From: Ariolimax columbianus
Lineage: Eukaryota > Mollusca > Gastropoda > Stylommatophora > Arionidae
Direction: 5' to 3'
DNA: 64,000 nucleotides
Assembly (NCBI GenBank): GCA_036924085.1
Contig: JAVGWX010000007.1
Coordinates: 68,272,185-68,336,184 of the forward strand
Shown: piece by piece, positions 45,200-54,892 of the stretch
Position numbering within the stretch: position 1 is the stretch's first letter
Layout of the letters: the number at the start of each line of letters is the position of its first letter
Notes under the pieces: model-generated
Databases searched by the model: none
The model's input: only the letters and a program-made list of their open reading frames with translations
Told to the model about the DNA's origin: nothing
Made by a program: the position numbers and the translations under genes

Positions 45200-46555
45200 C
45201 CACAGATATGGGGATGTTGTTGTTGTTGTTGTTTAGGTGGACCACAGATATGGGGATGTTGTTGTTGTTGTTGTTTAGGTGGGCCACAGATATGGGGATG
45301 TTGTTGTTGTGGTTGTTTAGGTGGGCCACAGATATGGGGATGTTGTTGTTGTTTAGGTGGGCCACAGATATGGGGATGTTGTTGTTGTTTAGGTGGGCCA
45401 CAGATATGGGGATGTTGTTGTTGTTTAGGTGGGCCACAGATATGGGGATGTTGTTGTTGTTGTTGTTTAGGTGGGCCACAGATATGGGGATGTTGTTGTT
45501 GTGGTTGTTTAGGTGGACCACAGATATGGGGATGTTGTTGTTGTTGTTGTTTAGGTGGGCCACAGATATGGGGATGTTGTTGTTGTTTAGGTGGACCACA
45601 GATATAGGGATGTTGTTGTTGTTGTTGTTTAGGTGGGCCACAGATATGGGGATGTTGTTGTTGTTTAGGTGGGCCACAGATATGGGGATGTTGTTGTTGT
45701 TTAGGTGGACCACAGATATGGGGATGTTGTTGTTGTTGTTGTTTAGGTGGGCCACAGATATGGGGATGTTGTTGTTGTTTAGGTGGGCCACATATATGGG
45801 GATGTTGTTGTTGTTTAGGTGGGCCACAGATATGGGGATGTTGTTGTTGTTGTTGTTTAGGTGGGCCACAGATATGGGGATGTTGTTGTTGTTTAGGTGG
45901 GCCACAGATATGGGGATGTTGTTGTTGTTTAGTTGGGCCACAGATATGGGGATGTTGTTGTTGTTTAGGTGGACCACAGATATGGGGATGTTGTTGTTGT
46001 TGTTGTTTAGGTGGGCCACAGATATGGGGATGTTGTTGTTGTTTAGGTGGGCCACAGATATGGGGATGTTGTTGTTGTTGTTGTTTAGGTGGGCCACAGG
46101 TATGGGGATGTTGTTGTTGTTGTTGTTTAGGTGGGCCACAGATATAGGGATGTTGTTGTTGTTTAGGTGGACCACAGATATAGGGATGTTGTTGTTGTTT
46201 AGGTGGACCACAGATATAGGGATGTTGTTGTTGTTGTTGTTTAGGTGGGCCACATATATGGGGATGTTGTTGTTGTTGTTGTTTAGGTGGGCCACAGATA
46301 TGGGGATGTTGTTGTTGTTGTTGTTGTTTAGGTGGGCCACAGATATGGGGATGTTGTTGTTGTTGTTGTTTAGGTGGGCCACAGATATGGGGATGTTGTT
46401 GTTGTTTAGGTGGACCACAGATATAGGGATGTTGTTGTTGTTGTTGTTTAGGTGGGCCACAGATATGGGGATGTTGTTGTTGTTTATGTGGACCACAGAT
46501 ATAGGGATGTTGTTGTTATTGTTTTTGTTTACGTGGAACACAGATATAGGGATGT
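45197..46555. repeat. 36/42-bp minisatellite, array 2
   Basis: 45200-46422 matches 42240-43498 of array 1 unit by unit, including the rare GTGGTTG variants (42351 and 42545; 45311 and 45503). Exceptions are scattered substitutions and one 36-bp unit less. 46423-46555 continues with less regular units (TTTATGTGG, TTTACGTGGAACAC) into the S2 tail. Confidence 0.93.
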
Positions 46556-46870
46556 TGTTGCTGCTGTTGATGATGAATGCCTACAATGAGTAGGATTACT
46601 CTTTTGTCCGCCCTGAAAGTGACGTTAAGTGACCGTATGCGGTAGCTTTCTTCACATCCCGATCGTGTTGATGAAGGTAAACAGCGATCCTCTAGATGGT
46701 TGTGATATGCGAGGCTTTATCTGCATGTGTCGCTCACTACTGCGGGAATCATGTAGATCTCCCACCTCGTTAGGTAGGCTGCTAGGAAAACCATCCGGTT
46801 ACAGGAAGAACTATGAAGTAGTCGAGGTGAGGGTCTTATCCAGTATATTCTGCCTCACCCTGACTAACAT
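46556..46870 (-). mobile_element. S2 element adjoining arrays on both sides
   Basis: GTTGTTGCTGCTGTTGATGA (tail), then CCTACAATGAGTAGGATTAC, CTGATGAAGGT-like GTTGATGAAGGTAAAC, CCACCTCGTTAGG and GTCTTATCCAGTATATTCTG. The tail side merges with array 2, and the head side is expanded as the 37-bp array. Confidence 0.82.
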
Positions 46871-47455
46871 GTCCGATCAGTATGTTGTGTCTGACCCTGA
46901 CTAACATGTCCGATCAGAATGTTGTGTCTGACCCTGACTAACATGTCCGATCAGTATGTTGTGTCTGACCCAGACTAACATGTCCGATCAGAATGTTGTG
47001 TCTGACCCTGACTAACATGTCCGATCAGTATGTTGTGTCTGACCCTGACTAACATGTCCGATCAGTATGTTGTGTCTGACCCTGACTAACATGTCCGATC
47101 AGTAAGTTGTGTCTGACCCTGACTAACATGTCCGATCAGTAAGTTGTGTCTGACCCTGACTAACATGTCCGATCAGTAAGTTGTGTCTGACCCTGATTAA
47201 CATGTCCGATCAGTAAGTTGTGTCTGACCCTGACTAACATGTCCGATCAGTATGTTGTGTCTGATCCAGACTAACATGTCCGATCAGTATGTTGTGTCTG
47301 ACCCTGACTAACATGTCCGATCAGTATGTTGTGTCTGACCCTGACTGACATGTCCGATCAGTAAGTTGTGTCTGACCCTGACTAACATGTCTGATCAGTA
47401 TGTTGTGTCTGATCCAGACTAACATGTCCGATCAGTATGTTGTGTCTGACCCAGG
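46854..47455. repeat. 37-bp minisatellite from the S2 head, about 16 units
   Basis: Period 37 (TGACTAACATG at 46861, 46898 ...). The unit CCTGACTAACATGTCCGATC plus AGTATGTTGTGTCTGAC matches the head of single S2 copies (compare 24960-25010 and, in reverse, 35040-35095), where one and a half such units are already present. Confidence 0.95.
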
Positions 47456-47505
47456 TGTTAGTTATTTCACCCCAGCAATAGGGATCGTCTACTTCTGCTG
47501 CGTTC

Positions 47506-47660
47506 GTTCTCAATCTCCCGCTACCAAGTCCTGAACGTTTTCAATCTCCCGCTACCAAGCCCTGGCCGTTCTCAATCTCCCGTTACCAAGCCCTGGACGT
47601 TCTCAATCTCCCGCTACCAAGCCCTGAACGTTCTCAATCTCCCGCTACCAAGCCCTGAAC
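47506..47660. repeat. 31-bp tandem repeat, 5 units
   Basis: GTTCTCAATCTCCCGCTACC plus AAGCCCTGAAC at 47506, 47537, 47568, 47599 and 47630. Confidence 0.97.
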
Positions 47661-47785
47661 AGGGCTTTACAAGTAACAGGATGTAGTCCGGAGAACGGAA
47701 TGCGTTGTACCGCTAGTTTACAGATTGACTGCGATATTTGCACGTTTCGGTCCGACCCATCTGTTTTCGGCAAGGGCAATGGGGG
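47506..47785 (-). mobile_element. S1 element with a five-fold expanded tail side
   Basis: Five copies of a 31-bp unit, then AACAGGGCTTTACAAGTAAC, GGATGTAGTCCGGAGAACGG, AGATTGACTGCGATATTTGC and CATCTGTTTTCGGCAAGG. Single-copy S1 elements have this 31-bp segment once. Confidence 0.87.
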
Positions 47786-47929
47786 TAAAAGCCGTAATTA
47801 TAGTTATTTTAGGTTGCTAATCTATAGATATGACAATGAGTAGATTCATTTTAGTAGTTGACCCCTTTCACGTAAGCTAGAGATGAGTTCTTCATGTCAC
47901 AATTCATTTGTTTACCTAAGATTTCTTCT

Positions 47930-48150
47930 TGTTCTTCTTCTTCTCCTTCTTCTTCTCCTTCTTCTTCTCCTTCTTCTTCTCCTTCTTCTTCTTCTTCTTC
48001 TTCTTCTTCTTCTTCTCCTTCTTCTTGTTCTTCTTCTTCTTCTTCTTCTTCTTCTTCTTCTTCTTCTTCTTCTTGTTGTTGTTCTTGTTCTTCTTCTTCT
48101 TCTTCTTCTTCTTCTTTTTCTTCTTCTTTTTCTTCTTTTCTACTACTTTC
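47930..48150. repeat. (TTC)n tract, 220 bp
   Basis: Nearly pure TTC with CTCC, TTG and TTT interruptions, directly at the tail side of an S1b element. One strand is all pyrimidine with mirror symmetry, so triplex formation is plausible. Poly-Ser, poly-Phe and poly-Lys frames are artefacts. Confidence 0.95.
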
Positions 48151-48154
48151 TTCT

Positions 48155-48390
48155 TTTTCAGCGTTCGTCCTGAAAAGGACGTTGTCTCGAGTATACAGCG
48201 AGACTGCGATATCTGCACTTTGCGACCCGACATATCCGGCTTTAGTTATCTTTTCTGAGTACTGTGTTCTATTAGTCAGACTACAATAGTGCAGCCTGTT
48301 TCTAGGGTCGCCGCCTGTAGGCGGAATACGGTCTTGTTCACTGATCCTATGAGTCGCTGGCTGCTGTCAGCTCATGCGGTCCAAGCCTCG
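48155..48390 (-). mobile_element. S1b interspersed element
   Basis: AGCGTTCGTCCTGAAAAGGA, GTATACAGCGAGACTGCGAT, AGTGCAGCCTGTTTCTAGGG and GAGTCGCTGGCTGCTGTCAG, as in 26590-26850. Confidence 0.65.
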
Positions 48391-48479
48391 GGTTTGAAGA
48401 TGCAAGATTCACTTTGCATTGTAAAGTATGCTTGCGGACTGATTTTGTTCATTATTAATATGACAAGGTAAGCTTCAAA

Positions 48480-48556
48480 GTTGCACAGGAACAAAGTGGC
48501 ACAGGAACAAAGTGGCACAGGAACAAAGTGGCACAGGAACAAAGTGGCACAGGGAT
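48480..48556. repeat. 16-bp tandem repeat, about 5 units
   Basis: GGCACAGGAACAAAGT repeated. Confidence 0.92.
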
Positions 48557-48799
48557 TCGGACGCTTACAAATCGTGACACAACAAGGTAGATGTTGTTGC
48601 ATCCGCAATGCTCTAATGAGTATCTAACTGTTTGAATCATGACATGAAATGAAACTAGAAAGAGAACTGACTACACATCCTCGCAGTGACTGAGACTGTA
48701 CAATAATATTTCCAACACTCCTCCACGACGGCATTGACTATTGGTGGACGGCCGCTACCCTTTTTTAAATCAATTATTATTAGTATTATTGAGCATTGA

Positions 48800-49015
48800 G
48801 GATTCCGTGGCGGAGTGGTTAAGCGTCGGCTTCGTGATCAGGTGATGTGGGTTCAACTCCGGACTCCACCGTCTTTTTCACGGGAGCTTGATGCGGAATC
48901 CCCTGCATCTCGTAGTCGCCCCCTAGTCGTCATGTCCTTGATTTGCCACTGGGGCTGGGCGGCTCGAGACGAGAGAGTGAGGATAAAAAGTAGCGCAGTT
49001 AATCCTCACTAAAAA
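48800..49015 (+). mobile_element. tRNA-derived SINE with consensus A and B boxes
   Basis: A box TGGCGGAGTGG (48808-48818) and B box GGTTCAACTCC (48850-48860) both fit the pol III consensus; the A box resembles Leu/Ser tRNAs. The 5' and 3' acceptor halves do not pair, so this is not a working tRNA gene. A T-run (GTCTTTTT, 48871-48878) follows the head. The 130-bp body beyond it ends near an A-rich CTAAAAAATAG. Confidence 0.75.
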
Positions 49016-49789
49016 ATAGCGCTAGCAAAATAAATTATGCCATCATCGTCTACGATGGACGACGGCGTTTGCCTTGTTTTTGCCTATTGAGCATTACGTG
49101 ATATTTATGAGAAAGGAAGTTCATAAAATATAATTGACAAACATTTTCACGTGTCATCAGTAAACTATCCACCATAATTAAACCATTTGATATTGAAAAC
49201 AATACACAATTTAAGAGCAAGGATGGCAAAAACCTCAGGTCCTACATATTTTGTTGCAGTCAGTCAGATGCTTGGAGCAATTTGACTAGCTGCACAAAGC
49301 ATTTAAATTTATTTTTTAAATCAAACAAAGCGGCTGTTCTTTCCCGCGTCGCAATAATTCCCACTATTATCTATGCGCGTTGCGTTGTGAACAGCCAATG
49401 AGACATAATTTGTAATTGGTTTGATTTTCTCCCTGTTCTGGTCAATAATTGTAAATGCATAAAATCTGTCATAAGTGAATACTATCTGGCATACGAAAAC
49501 CGATTTTCTGTTGAATTGTTTTAAATTGTTGTGCTCGGAGTTACCCCTCGTCGTCGTGTATTATTCAGTCCATAGACTGGTTCTGAAGACCTGTATCATG
49601 TCACACCAGTATCTTCGGTCCTCTGCAACTCCTCTGAGTTCGTCGTATGATGTGACAGCCTCTGGTGGTCTGAGGGATGAAAAGTAGTCATTGGTCTATC
49701 TCTGATTCGTCTGTCTTATCCGTGTTACGCAAGGGCTAACTGTACTGAACCAGCCTGTCTTGACTGTGGCCAAGTCAAGACTATCTTCA
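49016..49789. other. unassigned AT-rich sequence
   Basis: No recognised gene. The part at 49530-49790 may be the outer end of the RT relic next to it. Confidence 0.4.
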
Positions 49790-50395
49790 ACTCAGGATTA
49801 TTGTCTTAATCTGTATTGTTCCGGCAACTGATTCAAACGCCATTTTATTCTACTGAGCTTCTGTCCTGCGATAATGGACTTCAAACACCATTTTATTCTA
49901 CTGAGTTTCTGTCCTGCGATAATGGATTTCAAACACCATTTATCTCCCTTGTTTATAGCCTTTGTCTCTGCTCCATAAAGCACAAAGGACCATAAATGCC
50001 TGAATAATTCTTTTACGAAGACAGATATTCGTACTTTTTTATGTTAGAATTCTCCATTTCTCTCTGAACGCTGTTTCTGCCATTGTAGTTCTTTCACTGA
50101 TATCTCTCTGGCTACGGGCATCTTCTGTAATTAGCTGTCACAAATATGGAAATTGTGTGACCTGTCCAATGCTTTTTCCATCTGTGACCAGTTAGCGATT
50201 TTTGGAGGTTCTTGCAATCAGCAAAATCTTTATCTTCTTTATATTTATATCCATTTCATTCTCCTTTGCGGTTGTATTAATTTTATTGAATAACTTCTAG
50301 AGCCCTCTCCGCCTCTTTGGCCACTGCCTGATCATCTGCGAATTTGATTGCATTCACACGTTTGCCGTTTCTAATTATTCCCCATTGTTGCAATT
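49790..50395 (-). pseudogene. non-LTR RT fragment with internal duplication
   Basis: The minus strand reads VNAIKFADDQAVAKEAERAL (RT motif with Asp-Asp at about 50335-50345), then a decayed KYKED stretch, later EREM, and LYGAETKAI near 49970. The last coincides with the LLYGAETW block after the RT core in endonuclease/RT LINEs. A 51-bp segment coding WCLKSIIAGQKLSRIK is repeated in tandem at about 49835-49935. Frames are broken throughout. Confidence 0.72.
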
Positions 50396-51639
50396 TGTGA
50401 AGGTTAGTTGTTACAAATCTGGCAAAGATGGCGCCGTAACTGGCTGCGAGTCTACATTTCTCTACTGTTTTGGATCATTATGGATGCCGCCAGACCACGG
50501 ATTTGCCTGGAATTCACACTAGTCGACGACTTACACTTGTGTTCACGGATACGTGGAATTGTTTTCCGTCTGGACTTGTTATTTCGTTGTTGTTTTTTTG
50601 GTGATTTCTTCCATCCGTTTATCCTGGTCTGGACGCCGGCTGAATGGCGCTACGCTTAAACTAGTTTAAGTTATACCTGTGTCGTATCTCACAGGTTAGT
50701 TCTGCCGGTTCCCCTTCACGAATTTGAAGTGTGAGAATTTTAGATGCTACTATGATGAACTGAATACAGCTGGGGAGAGATGCCAGACTCACTCACACGC
50801 TGAGTGTTGTCCATACGACCTCTTGTGGTTAGATGCCTTCCCACCTTTCTACCCTGCGGGTTACATGTTTACGGAAAGGCTTCGGTGGTAACCCTGAGGC
50901 AAAATCTGCATCCTATGCTATCTCCAGTCGTCTCGATGAATGTCTTGCCACTGGCAAAAGGTAGCTTAGGCTCTGTGAGTGAGGTTGACAAAAGGCGCAG
51001 TTTCTTCCTCACTTTAATCCAAATCTCCGCGCAAGTCACCCATTTCAGCGGACAAAGCAAGAGATACGACTGTCCACACGGCTGAACAAAGAGAGTGGTC
51101 TTCATCACTTGTGATGGACAAACTATCAATATCAGTTTTTACCCGTCGCGTGTATTTATTTCCCAATATTTAGTTACTTGACACTCAGAATGAACTAAAA
51201 AAGAAAGAAAAGTTTCAGAAGAAAACAAACAATTCGGAGAACATCAAGAAGGTGATAACTTGCTCAATGTGCACAACTCCAAAATAACATGATTGCAACG
51301 GGACGGTTGCTGTATTTAAGAAGTGCGATGTTATATGACATGATGAAACGAAACATGGCGAGTATTTGAACCCCAATGAAGAATTGGAAAATGTAAGTTG
51401 GATATGCTTACGTCAGAAGGCTCAGCAAACGATCTTTTGTTCATCGTTCTAACAATCGGCTACTATCATCAAAGCGAGCTATTCTGTTGCATTATTTATT
51501 GCAAAGTAAATTATACCCCTTTTGGGTGCAGAATTTGTGAAAGAATTACTCGAAGCGGATATAAAAGACGTTTTTCTTGATAGACGTTCAATTATTTTCA
51601 GCATAAATCCTTCGCGTTATACACTGTCTTGCTGCATTG
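50396..51639. other. unassigned sequence
   Basis: AAGATGGCGCCGTAACTGG at about 50423 resembles the G+C-rich start of some LINE 5' UTRs, but nothing downstream confirms it. Short open frames at 50408-50659 and 50804-51085 are unrecognised. Confidence 0.35.
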
Positions 51640-52690
51640 CTGGTCTTTGAGATGAAATAGGGATAGAAGAAATGTTCAACCTTCTAAGCTTGCTTAAAAC
51701 ACTGCTACACGGGAAGAGTTTACCAAGCCATACAAAAGTCTGTGTCTGAAAATTGTTTGCAATTAGAGACCCTTTCTGGAATAACTACAGACGGAACACC
51801 GAATATAACACGGACAAATAAACAGAGCCGTAACTTTCCTTCGGAATAAATTGGAGGCTAAAACTTTGACAATTTGTGACATATTTATCCTATACTGTTT
51901 GATACATCAACTAAATGTATGCGATCATGTGCTGTCAATCAACCCCGTCATAGATGAGGTAATAAGAACAGTCAACTACATTTTATCGCATGCAGTTATT
52001 AACCTCGGCAATTTAAGGATATTACGTTCCGAAAATGATGACTAAGAGGCGAGGCGGACCATGTTCAAAACGCTTTATTTAACTTAGAGAAGGAAATTGA
52101 AATATTTATGAACGAAGAAAGTGCAACTTTAAGACTTAAATTATGAAGACTGGGTGTCAGACCTATGCTTTTTTTAATAGAAAAAGCCCAACAAACAGGA
52201 CGACGAAGGGAAAATATATATTAATAACCATGACTTGTAATCAGATCAAAGCACTCCTAAGGAAATTATTATTGTTTGAGAACCACGATTAGATTAACAA
52301 TGCTCAAGATTTGCCTTTGTTAACCAACCTACGAAACACTGATCATGAGAATTTGTTGAAATCCGCTGATTAAATAAACAAACTTGTACTAGAATTGAAT
52401 CCTTGTTTCTCAGAACTCACAAAATATGGCAAAGTGTTTGATGTACTTTGATCTGATTCACGTTGTCGTGTCCACTGACCCGGAAGCCCTGCATGTGGAA
52501 GTGCTTGATTTACAGTACAACATTGAATTGAAAAGTATTCACACCACTAAATTAAAAATCGACTTTTACAACACGTGTGTGACAGCTGAATAGTCTACAC
52601 AATCAAGACTTCTACACAATACATCTCGACCACATTTTGATCCTAGTATGTTTTTAAAGCTTTCTTTTCAAATATGAAATTTAATTAAAG
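51640..52690 (+). pseudogene. GTF2IRD2-like hAT transposase relic
   Basis: Pieces in order: VYQAIQKSVSENCLQLETLS and GITTDGTPNITR (about 51716-51817; TTDGTPN holds a catalytic-region Asp), TICDIFILYCLIHQLNVCDH, VIDEVIRTVNYILSHAVINL (about 51940-52010), LEKEIEIFMNEE, and TDPEALHVEVLDLQYNIELK (about 52475-52535). The order and motifs match hAT transposases related to the GTF2IRD2 C-terminus (TTDGAP, LHCIIHQE, VNFIRARALNHR, EL.LE.IDLQ). At least six stops. The C-terminal FGSTYxCE block is not visible. Confidence 0.78.
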
Positions 52691-52741
52691 AGAAAATGTC
52701 GACAATTATTTAACAATATTAACATTTTGAAAATCAGTTGA

Positions 52742-52920
52742 GATGGGCAACAAGTAGTAATGGTTTTAGAACTTCCGGTATTGGATGGGCAACAACAAGA
52801 AATGGTTTTAGAACTTCCGGTATTGGATGGGCAACAACAAGTAATGGTTTTAGAACTGCCGGTATTGGATGGGCAACAACTAGTAATGGGTACAGAACTG
52901 CTGGTATTGGATGTACAACT
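52742..52920. repeat. 42-bp tandem repeat, about 4 units
   Basis: GATGGGCAACAACAAGTAAT plus GGTTTTAGAACTTCCGGTATTG; starts at 52742, 52784, 52826 and 52868. It changes at 52910 into the 20-bp repeat. Confidence 0.93.
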
Positions 52921-53252
52921 ACCAGTATTAGTGTACAACTAAAAGTATTAGTGTACAACTACCAGTATTAGTGTACAGATATCTGTATTAGTGTACAACT
53001 ACCAAAATAAGTGTACAACTACCAGTATTAGTGTACAACTACCAGTATTAGTATACAACTACCAGTATTAGTGTACAACTACCAGTATTAGTGTACAACT
53101 ACCAGTATTAGTATACAACTACCAGTTTTAGTGTACAACTACCAGTATTAGTGTACAACTACCTGTATTAGTGTAAAACTATCAGTACTAGTGTACAACT
53201 ACCAGTATTAGTGTACAACTACCAGTATTAGTGTACAACTACATGTATTCAA
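52911..53252. repeat. 20-bp tandem repeat, about 17 units
   Basis: GTACAACTACCAGTATTAGT repeated with period 20. It shares the CAACTA...GTATT skeleton with the 42-bp unit at its left, suggesting that it arose by shortening of that unit. Confidence 0.95.
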
Positions 53253-53786
53253 GTGGACAACAATAACTGACTGATCGCAGCAACAAACAGATCGATCACT
53301 GATATCGGAATAATAAAGTGCATCAACTATGGCAATTAATTAGAAATGATTTTATTTCACTGGCTCAGTGACGTACAAAGGGGGAGGGTGTGGTTTATTC
53401 CTTGCTGCAATTTGATTGGGGTACATTTTAGGGAAATTATATCAACATAATATGAGTTTCTATCAAAATCAGTAAATATTATTGTTTACATATCTCCTAC
53501 AAAAAGGGGGGGGGGGGAGAGAAAAAAGAAAGGGGTAGGGGGGGTTTAAAGTTAAGGCAGGAGTGGTGGAGGTGCATTTCCTAAAGCTGCAGACCTTATG
53601 CTGCAGGTACGGCCCACGGAAGAATTACATTTTGTTAAAGTGGCCACAGTACAATTTGAGTGGGCCACCCCTGTTTTAGAGAATCCCTTTTCTGGGCCTA
53701 AAGTTCGCCACTTGCAAATATATGTTTGCTGTTGTGATTTAGAGTCTGCACGGTGTCGTTTCCCCCTTACATTTTCAAGCCTAGAT
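53253..53786. other. unassigned, with poly-G tract
   Basis: G run at 53506-53517. GTGGGCCACCCCTG at about 53660-53680 resembles a hAT terminus in reverse, but its partner was not found. Confidence 0.4.
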
Positions 53787-53884
53787 CAGGGCTTCTCAAA
53801 TGTGTGTCATCGGCGACCCCTTTGGATCCGACACATTTGTTCACGGCCCTTCACTCAATGTCATAAATGTGGTTGGTACTAACA

Positions 53885-54545
53885 GCGTATATCACCATAT
53901 TCATGTACCATGTCCTGTGTAGAACGTTGTTCTCATCACAGACAGCCGATATGAATCACCGTCTGCAGTTAGTCTTCCCACCTGCTTCATGTTCATGTTT
54001 AGAGTATCCTTGGTATCTTGTATCCACCTTCGCCTTGGTCGACCCATGCGTCGCCTTCCAGGTACAATGCTATCCGTGGTCATTCTTTCCAGTCCGTCAT
54101 GACGTTTGACGGGGACGACAAAAATTAATTTCCGAAACGCAACATTGTTTTATGAGCCAGTTTTCTTCAAAATGCAGGTCTTCTATGGTGGTTTTGTTTG
54201 CCACTTACTTTATAAAAGGAATTTTTAGGATTCTTCTGTAGCATTTTATTTCGAACGTTCCATTTTCTTCCTTGATATTTGTGTCATAGCCCATGTCTCC
54301 CACGCGTACATTGCCACAGGACATATGCATGTTCTCAGGATCTTCAGTTTTAGTTGCTTGTTAGTATAAAGCTATAAATTGTGCATGTTGTTCAGCTTCT
54401 GCATTGCCATGGCCAAACGTCTTCTAATTTCATTTAAACAGTTTCCATCGTTGGATAATGTAGAGCCAAGGTATTCAAAATGTGTGACATTATCGATTCC
54501 TTCATTATTAATAGCAATCTGGGGTGGCAGTCCTGTTTTGTCAGT
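53885..54545 (-). pseudogene. non-LTR pol C-terminus inside the hAT element
   Basis: The minus strand reads [20 protein letters not shown] and [19 protein letters not shown] (54515-54400), then decayed sequence, and DSIVPGRRRMGRPRRRWIQD with MRTTFYTGHGT and a stop near 53901. Same architecture as the 17.1-17.5 kb fragment. ATATGGTGATA after the stop may be the tail. Confidence 0.77.
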
Positions 54546-54554
54546 GGACGCTGC

Positions 54555-54828
<274 letters not shown>

Positions 54829-54892
54829 TAAATACTATACATAACAAAAAACATTTTACTGAAGGCAGACAAAGAAATGAATAAGTTGACCT

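Noticed and set aside
47883..48289. Hydrophobic poly-Leu membrane protein
   Set aside because: A reading of a TTC microsatellite in one frame; other frames give poly-Ser, poly-Phe and poly-Lys.
48800..48870. Functional Leu or Ser tRNA gene
   Set aside because: A and B boxes are good but the acceptor halves do not pair and a SINE body follows.
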